Shown here: positions 30,748 to 30,812 of the stretch, piece by piece | Position numbering within the stretch: the stretch's first letter is position 1 | Layout: each line of letters opens with the position of its first letter | NCBI GenBank assembly: GCA_043800975.1 | Contig: JAZDMK010000051.1 | Location: 1-30,812 of the forward strand | Direction: 5' to 3' | DNA: 30,812 nucleotides | Source of the DNA: JAZDMK01 sp043800975 | Lineage (GTDB): Bacteria; Bacteroidota; Bacteroidia; Bacteroidales; JAHJDW01 | The notes under the pieces: generated by a model | Seen by the model: only the letters and a program-made list of their open reading frames with translations | Told to the model about the DNA's origin: nothing | Databases searched by the model: none | Made by a program: the position numbers and the translations under genes

Positions 30748-30812
30748 TCAGAATTCAAATACAACTTTCGAAATGCAGGCGTCTTCGTATTTGGTTCCTT
30801 TGTAAACTTCAA
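30748..30812 (-). CDS. 3' end of a minus-strand gene (partial)
   Basis: Reading minus from the window edge, the last 20 codons are EVYKGTKYEDACISKVVFEF followed by TGA (30750-30748). The tail faces a bidirectional terminator, and its sequence reads like a genuine C terminus. It loosely recalls the end of NADase-type glycan-binding (discoidin-like) domains (KY-D-x-CIS-x-x-x-F), from memory only. The rest lies outside the window. Confidence 0.55.
   Translation of the reverse strand, partial: EVYKGTKYEDACISKVVFEF

Overview
The window comes from a member of the Bacteroidota. The evidence is four products with a type B type IX secretion (T9SS) sorting domain, two with a type A sorting domain, SprB/PKD/Ig-like repeat adhesins, promoter elements of the Bacteroidota form TAnnTTTG, and an OmpA-like protein typical of the phylum. 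Genus cannot be read from the sequence; a gliding or T9SS-bearing lineage (Chitinophagales/Sphingobacteriales/Flavobacteriales-like) is an inference.

Layout. (1) 1-3018: a leader with a heptamer array, a promoter -7 box, a SAM-I-type riboswitch and an intrinsic terminator precedes three translationally overlapping genes: a HcyBio/DUF39 protein, a NIL-domain 2x[4Fe-4S] ferredoxin and a UPF0280 (ApbE-like) protein. This is the gene set known for direct sulfur insertion into aspartate semialdehyde to make homocysteine in methanogens and anaerobic bacteria, here apparently under SAM control. (2) 3084-6237: an OmpA-like protein, a bidirectional terminator, a secreted thioredoxin-fold protein and a glutamine synthetase. 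(3) 6372-9294 (minus): a lipoprotein-type peptide deformylase, then an M43 metalloprotease with PKD and T9SS domains. (4) 9396-16412 (minus): two large paralogous adhesins whose C-terminal halves are collinear. (5) 16632-25035 (plus): a TetR regulator and a tripartite YbhGFSR-like ABC exporter (TolC, HlyD-type adaptor, two ATPases, two permeases), interrupted by a T9SS cargo gene. (6) 25095-26994: a small secreted protein and a tandem pair of related lipoproteins. (7) 27296-30691: a third Ig-repeat T9SS adhesin, a terminator and the 3' end of a minus-strand gene.

How the parts work together. Region 1 looks like a self-contained SAM-repressed homocysteine module. Region 5 looks like a TetR-controlled efflux pump: the operator-like palindrome overlaps the -7 box, and the two ATPases have complementary degenerate motifs that predict one dead and one active composite ATP site. 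Regions 3, 4 and 7 supply surface or secreted T9SS cargo.

The least explained signal is a set of short arrays, each with its own word but nearly all with a period of 7 bp, that fill the intergenic spaces of the efflux operon and also lie upstream of the riboswitch. A separate family of CACnAAG inverted repeats with a period of about 8 bp shares these spaces.
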